A DNA stretch of 9,473 bases from Elusimicrobiota bacterium (GTDB lineage: Bacteria; Elusimicrobiota; Elusimicrobia; UBA1565; UBA9628). The translations under genes were made by a program, and so were the position numbers. Positions 1 to 5,769 of this stretch are shown here, one piece after another. Where the stretch lies: positions 2,738 through 12,210 of the forward strand of contig JAHFCD010000014.1 in NCBI GenBank assembly GCA_023249695.1, given 5' to 3'. The notes beneath the pieces were generated by a model, which saw only the letters and a list, made by a program, of their open reading frames with translations, was not told where the DNA came from and searched no databases. The first letter of the stretch is position 1. Every line of letters starts with the position of its first letter.

Positions 1-2
1 TC

Positions 3-605
3 GCCCTGACCTTGGGGGCGTTCATCGGCCTCGAGCGCGAGCTCAGCGACAAGGCCGCCGGCCTGCGCACCAACATCCTGATCTGCGTCGGCTCTTGCCT
101 GTTCGCGATCCTCTCGCATCATCTCGCGGTCACCGCGGGAAGCGACACGACGCGCATCGCCGCGCAGATCGTCTCCGGCATCGGCTTCCTTGGCGCGGGC
201 GCGATCATGCGCGACGGCGAGCAGGTCACCGGCCTGACCACGGCCGCGACGATCTGGGTCGTCGCCGCCATCGGCGTCACGGTCGGCTACGGCTACTACT
301 CGCTGGCGGCGGCGACCGCCGTGCTGACCTTGGTCGTGCAGGGCGTGTTCCCTCACCTCGACACCATGATCGACGAGCTTCGCCAGCGCCATACGTTCAA
401 GATCACCTCCGACCTCAACGACGAGGGCCTCGAGCAGATCAAGACCATCTTCCGAAACGCTGACGTGAAGGTCCTGCGCCGCAAGCTGATGAAGCGCGCG
501 AACCTGTACTACAGCGAGTGGTACGTCGCCGGCCCGCGCCTCGAGCAGAAGAACGTCGTGCGCCTGCTGCTCGAGAACAAGCACGTCCGGGAGCTGACCT
601 ACTAG
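3..605 (+). CDS. MgtC/SapB family inner-membrane protein, 5'-truncated by window edge
   Basis: The open frame runs from the first bases of the window to a TAG stop, leaving 200 visible residues; the true start and first membrane helix lie outside. The visible start (GAFIGLERE, then AAGLRTNILICVGS) and the later GFLGAGAI and GLTTAATIWV stretches are hallmarks of the MgtC/SapB membrane domain. Several hydrophobic helices span roughly window residues 4-115. A soluble tail of about 75 residues follows and looks like the small regulatory (ACT-like) domain of many MgtC relatives. MgtC proteins are linked in Salmonella and Mycobacterium to growth in low magnesium and to modulation of the F-type ATP synthase; whether this homologue does either is unknown. 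The 56-base gap to rlmN, on the same strand and without an obvious terminator, permits cotranscription. The TTG at 12 is not the real start because the conserved block extends upstream of it. Confidence 0.88.
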   Translation, partial: ALTLGAFIGLERELSDKAAGLRTNILICVGSCLFAILSHHLAVTAGSDTTRIAAQIVSGIGFLGAGAIMRDGEQVTGLTTAATIWVVAAIGVTVGYGYYSLAAATAVLTLVVQGVFPHLDTMIDELRQRHTFKITSDLNDEGLEQIKTIFRNADVKVLRRKLMKRANLYYSEWYVAGPRLEQKNVVRLLLENKHVRELTY

Positions 606-661
606 ATGCTGCAAGGATTTCCTCCGCCGCATCTGTGCCGCGCCCGAAGGGTCGGGGCCTG

Positions 662-1699
662 ATGGATTCGGCCAAAGTCCAGGCGGCGCTGACGGCCCTC
701 GGCCAGCCGAAGTTCCGCTGGGATCAGGTGCGCCAGGCCGTGTTCACCCAGGCCGTTTCCTCCTACGAGGAGATCCTGGTCCTGCCGGCCGAGACGCGGC
801 GCGCGCTGGCGGAAAAGGTTCCGCTGCTCAGCGTGCGCGAGCGCCGCGTGGACGTCTCCGGCGACGGCCGCGCGCACAAGGCCCTTCTTGATCTTTCCGA
901 TGGGAGAGTCGTTGAAACTGTGCTCCTTCGTCCATCGGAGACGCGCTGGACCACCTGCATCTCCTCGCAGGTCGGCTGCGCCGTCGCCTGCACCTTCTGC
1001 GCGACGGGCCTCATGGGCCTGACGCGCAGCCTCACGCCCGAGGAGATCACGGACCAGGTCCTGTTTTGGCGCCAGTACATGGCGAAGAAGAGCCTTCCCG
1101 GCCGTCTCGACAACGTCGTGTACATGGGCATGGGCGAGCCTTTCGCGTGCTACGAGCAGGTCGCGGCGAGCCTCAAGGTCCTCCTTGATCACAAACAATT
1201 CGGCATCGGCGCGCGTCACATCTCCGTTTCCACGTCGGGAGTCGCTCCTAAAATCGCCCTGTTCGGCAAGGATTTCCCGCAGGTGAACCTCGCGATCTCC
1301 CTGCACGCCGCGACCGACGAGCTGCGCACCCGCCTCGTGCCGATGAACAAGGCGTTCAACCTCGCGGCGCTCGCCGCGGCCCTGAAGGATTACATCGAGT
1401 CCACGAACCGAAAAATCTTCTTCGAATACGTACTGCTCAAAGGGGAGAACGACCGCTCCGAGGACGCCGACGCGCTCGTGAAGTGGCTCGACGGCGTCGG
1501 GCCGAAGGAGCTGCTGCACGTCAATTTGATCGTGTTCAATCAGACCGACACGCCGCACAAGCCGACCGACGAGAACGACGCGCGCGTCTTCCAGAGCCGC
1601 ATGCTCGCCGGCGGCTATAAGTCCACGGTCCGCCAGAATCTCGGGCGCGACATCGACGGGGCCTGCGGCCAGCTGGTCGTCTTGGAGAAGGCTAAATGA
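662..1699 (+). CDS. rlmN: Dual-specificity 23S rRNA/tRNA adenine-C2 methyltransferase RlmN (radical SAM)
   Basis: This 345-residue protein is a complete RlmN. Family enzymes methylate C2 of A2503 in 23S rRNA and A37 of some tRNAs, using SAM both as methyl donor and as radical source. The 4Fe-4S motif is CAVACTFC (C106, C110, C113), preceded by CISSQVGC, in which C99 matches E. coli C118. E85 in VETVLL matches the E. coli glutamate at 105. SAM-binding blocks NVVYMGMGEP (151-160), RHISVSTSG (185-193) and NLAISLHAA (209-217) are present. C335 in DGACGQL is the methyl-carrying cysteine. Length is slightly short but normal. The ATG at 662 was chosen because family homology starts here and GAAGGG (646-651) lies upstream; longer versions would run into the MgtC gene. 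RlmN is favoured over the resistance enzyme Cfr by the chromosomal housekeeping context and overall motif pattern. The stop overlaps the next start (ATGA). Confidence 0.95.
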   Translation: MDSAKVQAALTALGQPKFRWDQVRQAVFTQAVSSYEEILVLPAETRRALAEKVPLLSVRERRVDVSGDGRAHKALLDLSDGRVVETVLLRPSETRWTTCISSQVGCAVACTFCATGLMGLTRSLTPEEITDQVLFWRQYMAKKSLPGRLDNVVYMGMGEPFACYEQVAASLKVLLDHKQFGIGARHISVSTSGVAPKIALFGKDFPQVNLAISLHAATDELRTRLVPMNKAFNLAALAAALKDYIESTNRKIFFEYVLLKGENDRSEDADALVKWLDGVGPKELLHVNLIVFNQTDTPHKPTDENDARVFQSRMLAGGYKSTVRQNLGRDIDGACGQLVVLEKAK

Positions 1700-2178
1700 G
1701 CGATGAGAACCGCCAGGAGCAGGCGATGAAGGACATCCGCGAGCGCCCCTCCCGCGCCCGCTACGACAAGATCAAGTCCACGCTCGACCTCAAGTGGCGG
1801 CGCCGCGCGCTGCAAAGCGAGCGCATGACGCGAGAGCTCGCCGACGCGCTGTGGGGCTCCTTCGAGAACCCCTGGACCTGGTGCGGCTTCTGGCTGCTTC
1901 AGCCCGACGGCAAGGCCTTCCAGCCGGGGCCCGCGCGTCCCGAGGCCGAGAAAGCCCCGATCTCCGCCGAAGGCGCCATCGCGGAGGCCCTGCGCTCCGG
2001 CGACTCGAAGTCCGGCGCGACGACGATCTTCGTGCCGGTCTTCGACAAGAACGCTCGCGTCTGGGCCGTGTTCGAGGCGCGCTCGACCGTCGCGTTCGAC
2101 GACATGGACGCGCGCTGGATCGAGCGCCTCTTCAAGCCGTTCCAGACGATCGAGAAGCTCCCGCCCCAGCCGCTGTAA
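1696..2178 (+). CDS. GAF-domain-like protein related to free methionine-R-sulfoxide reductases but lacking the usual cysteines
   Basis: A 160-residue cytoplasmic protein with no signal peptide or membrane helix. Its ATG overlaps the rlmN stop (ATGA), with GGAGAAGG at 1684-1691, so translation is probably coupled. Residues 1-50 are highly charged and likely helical. The rest reads as a compact GAF fold: WTWCGFWLLQPDGKAF (61-75), then TIFVPVFDKNARVWAVFEA (110-128) and FDDMDARWIERL (134-145). These resemble the strand-turn-strand and final helix blocks of free methionine-R-sulfoxide reductase (fRMsr). The enzyme needs cysteines in the middle of the domain; here the only cysteine is C63, in the first strand, so that catalysis is unlikely. 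A ligand-binding or structural GAF protein is the safer call. Its partner is unknown, and the link to RlmN may only be positional. Confidence 0.7.
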   Translation: MSDENRQEQAMKDIRERPSRARYDKIKSTLDLKWRRRALQSERMTRELADALWGSFENPWTWCGFWLLQPDGKAFQPGPARPEAEKAPISAEGAIAEALRSGDSKSGATTIFVPVFDKNARVWAVFEARSTVAFDDMDARWIERLFKPFQTIEKLPPQPL

Positions 2179-2207
2179 TCAGGGGAACGTCGGGCGGCGC
2201 CCTCGGC

Positions 2208-2582
2208 TTACGGGGCTTGGTCGCAGGGGCCCTTTTTCACGGCCGGAGCCGGGCCGCGGCGATCGAGCTCGCACTTCTTCAGCGCTTCCAGCTGCTCCGC
2301 GGGGAACAACGTCTCGATCTTCTGCTTGGAGGCCTTCTGAAGCGTCCGGATCTGCTTCAGCTTTTCCGGCATGGCGAGGGAGGAGTCGCCGCAGAGCGCC
2401 TGGACGGAGGCCTTGGTCGCCTTGGCGAGGGCATTCTTCTGGAGCATGAGCGGCTTCGCGATGCCCGCCTGCTTCCAGCACGGCACGGGCTTGGACTGGA
2501 CGGCCGGCGTCGCGGGGGGAGGCGACGTCTGCGCGCGCGCGCAAGGGGCGAGCAGCGCCAGCGCGAAAATGATTATTTTCAT
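2208..2582 (-). CDS. Small secreted four-cysteine protein of unknown function (weak Spy/CpxP-like helix)
   Basis: A 124-residue exported protein. The start at 2582 (MKIIIFALALL) is chosen over an in-frame ATG at 2609 because AGGAGA (minus strand, 2591-2596) sits 8 bases before it, and because the signal peptide then begins properly: positive residue, hydrophobic core, and a probable cleavage after ARA at residue 17. The mature part begins with a proline-rich linker. It carries four cysteines (C35, C64, C104, C120), enough for two disulfides in the periplasm. Residues 74-101 form a charged helix ending in IETLFPAEQLEALKK, which loosely recalls the LTxxQ helix of Spy/CpxP-type periplasmic chaperones; this is only a resemblance. 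It lies 92 bases downstream of the sensor kinase on the same strand and ends 29 bases from the convergent GAF gene. It may be cotranscribed with the kinase or have its own promoter. Confidence 0.72.
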   Translation of the reverse strand: MKIIIFALALLAPCARAQTSPPPATPAVQSKPVPCWKQAGIAKPLMLQKNALAKATKASVQALCGDSSLAMPEKLKQIRTLQKASKQKIETLFPAEQLEALKKCELDRRGPAPAVKKGPCDQAP

Positions 2583-2590
2583 GTTCGAAG

Positions 2591-2596
2591 TCTCCT
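2591..2596 (-). promoter_or_regulatory. Ribosome binding site deciding the start of the small secreted protein
   Basis: AGGAGA on the minus strand, 8 bases upstream of the ATG at 2582. It is one of the clearest Shine-Dalgarno sequences in the window. It lies between the two candidate ATGs and rules in the downstream one. Confidence 0.75.
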
Positions 2597-2630
2597 TTCG
2601 GCGCCGCATGAGCGGCCGGGTTCGCCGCTA

Positions 2631-2636
2631 ATCATA
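2631..2636 (-). promoter_or_regulatory. Possible -10 element for the small secreted protein gene
   Basis: TATGAT on the minus strand matches the TATAAT consensus at five of six positions. It lies in the AT-richer gap between the kinase stop (2675) and the start at 2582, about 50 bases before the ATG. No convincing -35 box is found 16-18 bases upstream, so this is only a candidate. A small inverted repeat (AGCGGC 2611-2616 / GCCGCT 2624-2629) would fall in the 5' leader. Confidence 0.25.
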
Positions 2637-2674
2637 CGGTCCCGGGAAAGAATAGTTCGTACTCGGACACACTC

Positions 2675-5053
2675 CTAGGGCAGGGTAAAAAAGAAGGTGG
2701 CGCCGCGGCCTTCCGCCGCGTCCACCCAGACGCGGCCGCCGTGCCGCTCGATGATCCGCCTGACCGTGGCCAGCCCGATGCCGGAGCCGGGAAACTCTCC
2801 GGGGCGATGCAGGCGCGTGAACGCCTGAAAAAGCTTGCCGGCGTAGGCCATGTCGAACCCCACGCCGTTGTCCCGGATGAAATAGGCCGTTTCGCCGCCG
2901 GCGCTCCCGGCTCCGAGCTCGATTTCGACGACCGCTCGCGTCGAGGTGAACTTCCAGGCGTTGGCCAGAAGATTGGTCAGCACGCTGCGGATGAGCTCTT
3001 TGTCGCCCCGCGCCGTCAGCCCGGCGGCGATGGTCGCGCGCACCGTCCGGGTGGGCCCGGTCTTGCGCAGGTCCTCCAGAATGCTTTTCGCCATGTCGCT
3101 GAGGTCGAGCGGCACGCTGTTGAGCTCGTGGCGGCCGATCCTTGACAGCTCCAGCATGGAGTCGATCAGGTGGGACATGCCCTTCGCGGCGGCCCGGATG
3201 CGGGCGAGGTGCGCCCGCCCCTCCTCATCGAGCTTGTCGCTGTAGTTTTTTTCCAGGATTTGGCCGAAGCTGTCGAGCTTTCGCAGCGGGGCCATGAGAT
3301 CGTGGGAGGCGGAATAGGTGAAGGTCTCCAGCTCCTCGTTGGCCCGGGCCAGCTCCGCCGTCCGCGCGTTCAATTGGATCAGGTTGCGCGCGCGGAGGAC
3401 GAGCTCCTCCGCGCTGAACGGCTTGAGCAGATAGTCCTGCGCTCCGGAACGCAGAAGCTTCAGCCGCAGCTCGTCCTCGCCTTTGGCCGTGACCACGATG
3501 ATGGGCGTCGACGCCGAGCCCGGCTCGGCGCGGAGAGCCGCGATCATGTCCGCCCCGTCCATATCCGGCATCATGAGATCGGTCATGATGAGGGCGGGGC
3601 GCAGAGCGGCGGCTTGCTCCATTCCTTCGCGGCCGTTGCGGGCGGCCGCGACGTCGTACTCGGCGGCGAGGCACTCGGCGATGTAGCGGCTCATCTCCGG
3701 GTTGTCTTCCACGATCAGCACGAGGGGCCGTTTTTTTCCGGCGAGGGGAGCCGGCAGGCTGAACGGGACGGCTTTCAGGCGTTCCAAAGCCTGCCGCGCC
3801 GGCTCCGTCGCCTGCGGCGCGGAAGGAGAGGCTTGGCTCGCGACCGGAGCCCCCGCGGGCGCTTTGAGAGGAAGCGCCGCGACGAAGCGGGCCCCGCCGC
3901 CTTCGGCGTCCAGCACCGAGATCGAGCCCCCGTGAAGCTCGGCGAATTCCTTGGCGATGGCCAGCCCCAGCCCGGTGCCGCCGAAGCGGCGCGCGGCGCC
4001 CGAGTCCAACTGCCGGAAGCGCTCGAAGATCGCCTCTCGAAGCTCGGGCGGGACGCCGGGGCCGTTGTCCTCCACGGTGATCACGGCGCTGCCGCCCGCC
4101 GCGACGACGGCGCAGCGCACGCGTCCCCGGTCCGGGGTGAACTTGAACGCGTTGGAAATGAGATTCAGGAGGATCCGCTCGACCTTGTCCTTGTCCGCCT
4201 CCGCGATCACCGGCTCGGGGGCGTCGACGACCAGCTCCATGCCGCGCTCCGCGGCGTAGGATTCGAAGTTCGCGGCGGCGGCGCGCACGAGCTTGGACAG
4301 ATCGACCGCGGCGTATTGGGGGGGCATCTTCCCCGCCTCGAGCTTCGCGATGTCGAGAATGTCGTTGACGTGCTTGAGCAGGATGACGGCGTTGCGCTCC
4401 ACGGTCGCCAGCCGCCGGCGCTCGTCCTCCGTGGACGACTCGGCGAGCGCCCTGCGCGCCGGCCCCAGGATCAAGGTCAAGGGGGTGCGCAGCTCGTGGC
4501 TGATGTTGGCGAAAAACTGGGATTTGAGCTCGTCGAGGCGCTTGAGCTCCCGGTGCGCCTTTTCCAGCCGCTCCTTCCTGTCGTGGGACAGCCGCGCCTC
4601 TTCCCCCAAGGCCACGGCTTTGGGGATGAGCCCCGGCAGCGCCAGCGCGGTGCCCACCGAGACCAAGGCGGTCAGAAGCTTCAGGTGGCCCGCGGTCCAG
4701 TAGTCGGGCTTCCAGAGCGTCCAAACCTCCATGAAGTGGGTGCCGCCGCAGGCGATGATGAACGTCCCGAAGAGAAGGAACATCCAGCCGAACGGAACGA
4801 ACTTCCGGGCCTGATAGACGAGATAGGCTAACGTCGCGGAGATGGAGACATAGGCCAGCCCGATGGCCATATCCGAGCCGACGTGCAGGCGAACCAGCCA
4901 GGGATTCCACAGGTAGCAGTGCCCGTGAGGCATGAAGTCGCTGGTATCGAAGAAATCCGAGGGCAGCCGCGCGAGCAGGCGCCAAACGGCGCCCGCGGCG
5001 AGAAGGGCCAGGCCGCCGACGGCCAGCGGCGCGGCGGAAGGTTTTTTCATCAT
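2675..5053 (-). CDS. Ethylene-receptor-like hybrid sensor histidine kinase (membrane ethylene-binding-type domain, HisKA-HATPase, REC, HisKA-HATPase)
   Basis: A 792-residue inner-membrane sensor. After an extra N-terminal helix (8-28), residues 41-148 form a three-helix domain like the ethylene-binding domain of ETR1 and cyanobacterial receptors. D61, Y68, I71, I99, C102 and H106 match ETR1 D25, Y32, I35, I62, C65 and H69 (the last two bind copper), while S72 replaces P36. A short coiled linker (155-180) leads to kinase module 1: H186 in FFANISHELRTPL, N-box N297/N301, G1 box DNGPGV (329-334), G2 box GGTGLGL (358-364). The receiver (443-560) has phosphoacceptor D492, T522 and K544. Kinase module 2 carries H584 in SASHDLMAPLR, the style paired with Rcp1-type regulators, with N-box N698, DNGVGF (728-733) and GSGIGL (756-761). 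All catalytic motifs look intact, so intramolecular relay is possible. The ATG at 5053 is chosen over an upstream TTG (5098) that would overlap the response-regulator gene; a second ATG follows at 5050. The ligand is not proven by sequence. Confidence 0.92.
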   Translation of the reverse strand: MMKKPSAAPLAVGGLALLAAGAVWRLLARLPSDFFDTSDFMPHGHCYLWNPWLVRLHVGSDMAIGLAYVSISATLAYLVYQARKFVPFGWMFLLFGTFIIACGGTHFMEVWTLWKPDYWTAGHLKLLTALVSVGTALALPGLIPKAVALGEEARLSHDRKERLEKAHRELKRLDELKSQFFANISHELRTPLTLILGPARRALAESSTEDERRRLATVERNAVILLKHVNDILDIAKLEAGKMPPQYAAVDLSKLVRAAAANFESYAAERGMELVVDAPEPVIAEADKDKVERILLNLISNAFKFTPDRGRVRCAVVAAGGSAVITVEDNGPGVPPELREAIFERFRQLDSGAARRFGGTGLGLAIAKEFAELHGGSISVLDAEGGGARFVAALPLKAPAGAPVASQASPSAPQATEPARQALERLKAVPFSLPAPLAGKKRPLVLIVEDNPEMSRYIAECLAAEYDVAAARNGREGMEQAAALRPALIMTDLMMPDMDGADMIAALRAEPGSASTPIIVVTAKGEDELRLKLLRSGAQDYLLKPFSAEELVLRARNLIQLNARTAELARANEELETFTYSASHDLMAPLRKLDSFGQILEKNYSDKLDEEGRAHLARIRAAAKGMSHLIDSMLELSRIGRHELNSVPLDLSDMAKSILEDLRKTGPTRTVRATIAAGLTARGDKELIRSVLTNLLANAWKFTSTRAVVEIELGAGSAGGETAYFIRDNGVGFDMAYAGKLFQAFTRLHRPGEFPGSGIGLATVRRIIERHGGRVWVDAAEGRGATFFFTLP

Positions 5054-5067
5054 GGGGATCGCAGCAC

Positions 5068-5514
5068 CTAGCGGGGAAGTTCGATGAGCTCCAGCCAATA
5101 GCGCTTGAACACCTTGGCCGCTTCCACGAACTCGCCGAAATCGACCGGTTTGCGGATATAAGAGCAGGCGCCCAGTTTATAAGACTTCACGATGTCCTCA
5201 TCCGCCTTCGAGGTGGTCATGACGATCACCGGGATGCCGCATAAGGCGTCGTTCGACTTGATCGTCTTCAGGGCCTCTCGTCCATCCATCCGGGGCATGT
5301 TCAAGTCCAAGAGGATGATCAACGGCTTGCCGTCGTCCGCGCGGCCGGCGTAGGCGCCGCGCTTGAGCAGAAAGTCGATCAACTCCACCCCGTCCTTGAC
5401 CCGCAAAAGGTCGTTGCTCACCGCCGCGTTTTCGAACGCGGTTTTGGCGAGCAGGTAGTCGTCGTCGTCGTCCTCCGCGAGCAGCAGGGTCACGGAGCGC
5501 TTTCCAGGACTCAT
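5068..5514 (-). CDS. Single-domain CheY/Rcp1-like response regulator
   Basis: A 148-residue stand-alone receiver with no output domain. The acidic pocket is in the run AEDDDDDY (13-20), the phosphoacceptor is D70 in LLDLNMPRMDG, the switch threonines are T100/T101 in VIVMTTSK, and the conserved lysine is K122 in IRKPVDF. The DLNMPRMDGRE and MTTSKADEDI wording, together with an insertion before strand 3, is typical of Rcp1, the partner of cyanobacterial phytochrome Cph1. The sensor kinase starts 14 bases downstream on the same strand, and its second HisKA (SHDLMAPLR) is of the class that works with Rcp1-like regulators, so this is the likely cognate partner. With no DNA-binding domain it probably acts by protein contact or as a relay intermediate. 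No strong Shine-Dalgarno precedes the ATG at 5514. The five consecutive Asp codons are all GAC. Confidence 0.93.
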   Translation of the reverse strand: MSPGKRSVTLLLAEDDDDDYLLAKTAFENAAVSNDLLRVKDGVELIDFLLKRGAYAGRADDGKPLIILLDLNMPRMDGREALKTIKSNDALCGIPVIVMTTSKADEDIVKSYKLGACSYIRKPVDFGEFVEAAKVFKRYWLELIELPR

Positions 5515-5520
5515 GTCAAA

Positions 5521-5533
5521 GTGTGGCCCACAC
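5521..5533. promoter_or_regulatory. 13-bp palindrome directly upstream of the response-regulator start; possible operator
   Basis: GTGTGG-C-CCACAC is a perfect 6-bp-arm palindrome with a one-base centre, ending 6 bases before the ATG of the response-regulator gene. It occupies the place where a ribosome binding site would be expected, and no clear Shine-Dalgarno is visible there. It could be an operator or part of a leader hairpin. Chance occurrence in GC-rich DNA is possible. Confidence 0.25.
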
Positions 5534-5592
5534 GGTCTTTTCGCGCCAGGCGGGAATTGTCAGGGATGTCAGCGGCGCCGCCCTCGAAAATG

Positions 5593-5625
5593 GCCCGCCC
5601 GGAACCGTATAGGTCCCGGGCGGGC
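5593..5625 (-). terminator. Strong GC-rich hairpin in the divergent intergenic region (candidate leader attenuator or terminator)
   Basis: The arms 5593-5606 and 5612-5625 form a 14-bp stem with one mismatch (5603/5615) around a 5-base loop. Read on the minus strand, the stem is followed by CATTTTCG, a short T run, as in a weak intrinsic terminator. The only gene downstream in that direction is the response regulator, about 80 bases away, so the hairpin would sit in its 5' leader if the promoter lies further out. On the plus strand no T run follows. Alternatives are a protein-binding inverted repeat or a block to antisense transcription. Confidence 0.45.
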
Positions 5626-5715
5626 GCTCCTGGTTGGGGTCGACGCGATCGGGTGTCGTTCGAGTAAGCCGTTCTGTCGCGTCTTGGGAACATCGTAACA
5701 GAACCGCGTTTCGAA

Positions 5716-5721
5716 TATATT
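5716..5721 (+). promoter_or_regulatory. Possible -10 element for the HEAT/ExbBD/TonB operon
   Basis: TATATT, in an AT-rich patch, matches TATAAT at five of six positions and lies about 50 bases before the first ATG of the operon. A matching -35 box at 17-bp spacing is not seen; TTGGGA at 5684-5689 is too far away. A spaced inverted repeat, GTTCTGT (5671-5677) and ACAGAAC (5698-5704), lies just upstream where a regulator could bind. Weak support only. Confidence 0.28.
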
Positions 5722-5769
5722 GCGGCCGAGTCCGTGGCCGTGGAAGATTTAGAAAGGATAAGCCATACT

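Noticed and set aside
518..661. N-terminal extension of RlmN starting inside the MgtC-like gene
   Set aside because: The extension is arginine/alanine-rich, overlaps the upstream gene, and has no RlmN homology; the family N-terminus starts near the ATG at 662.
606..662. 18-codon mini-ORF between the MgtC-like gene and rlmN (ATG right after the TAG, ending TGATG)
   Set aside because: It lacks a ribosome binding site of its own and has no recognisable leader-peptide codon pattern. The TGATG overlap with rlmN is intriguing but can be chance.
602..1558. Long minus-strand open frame opposite rlmN
   Set aside because: Its composition is arginine-, glutamate- and glycine-rich shadow sequence with no motif, and rlmN on the other strand is unmistakable over the same bases.
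2531..2542. Simple (GC)6 tract in the signal-peptide region of the small secreted protein, as a possible phase-variation site
   Set aside because: It is short and falls in a GC-rich Cys-Ala-Arg-Ala coding stretch; there is no evidence of slippage.
3170..4831. Long plus-strand open frame (553 codons) opposite the sensor kinase
   Set aside because: High G+C leaves few stops on the reverse strand. The kinase motifs account for the minus strand, and the plus-strand product shows no domain and has biased Arg/Gly/Glu content.
3225..4985. Second minus-strand open frame (586 codons) in another frame of the kinase gene
   Set aside because: It is an out-of-frame reading of the same gene, arginine-rich with no recognisable motif; the kinase frame is uninterrupted, so no frameshift is needed.
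5054..5098. TTG start at 5098 giving a 15-residue longer kinase
   Set aside because: It would overlap the response-regulator gene by 31 bases with no supporting ribosome binding site; the ATG pair at 5053/5050 sits just before the first hydrophobic helix.
5459..5473. GAC triplet repeat (five Asp codons) in the response regulator as an unstable repeat
   Set aside because: The Asp run overlaps the conserved acidic pocket of receiver domains and uses the favoured codon; it needs no special explanation.
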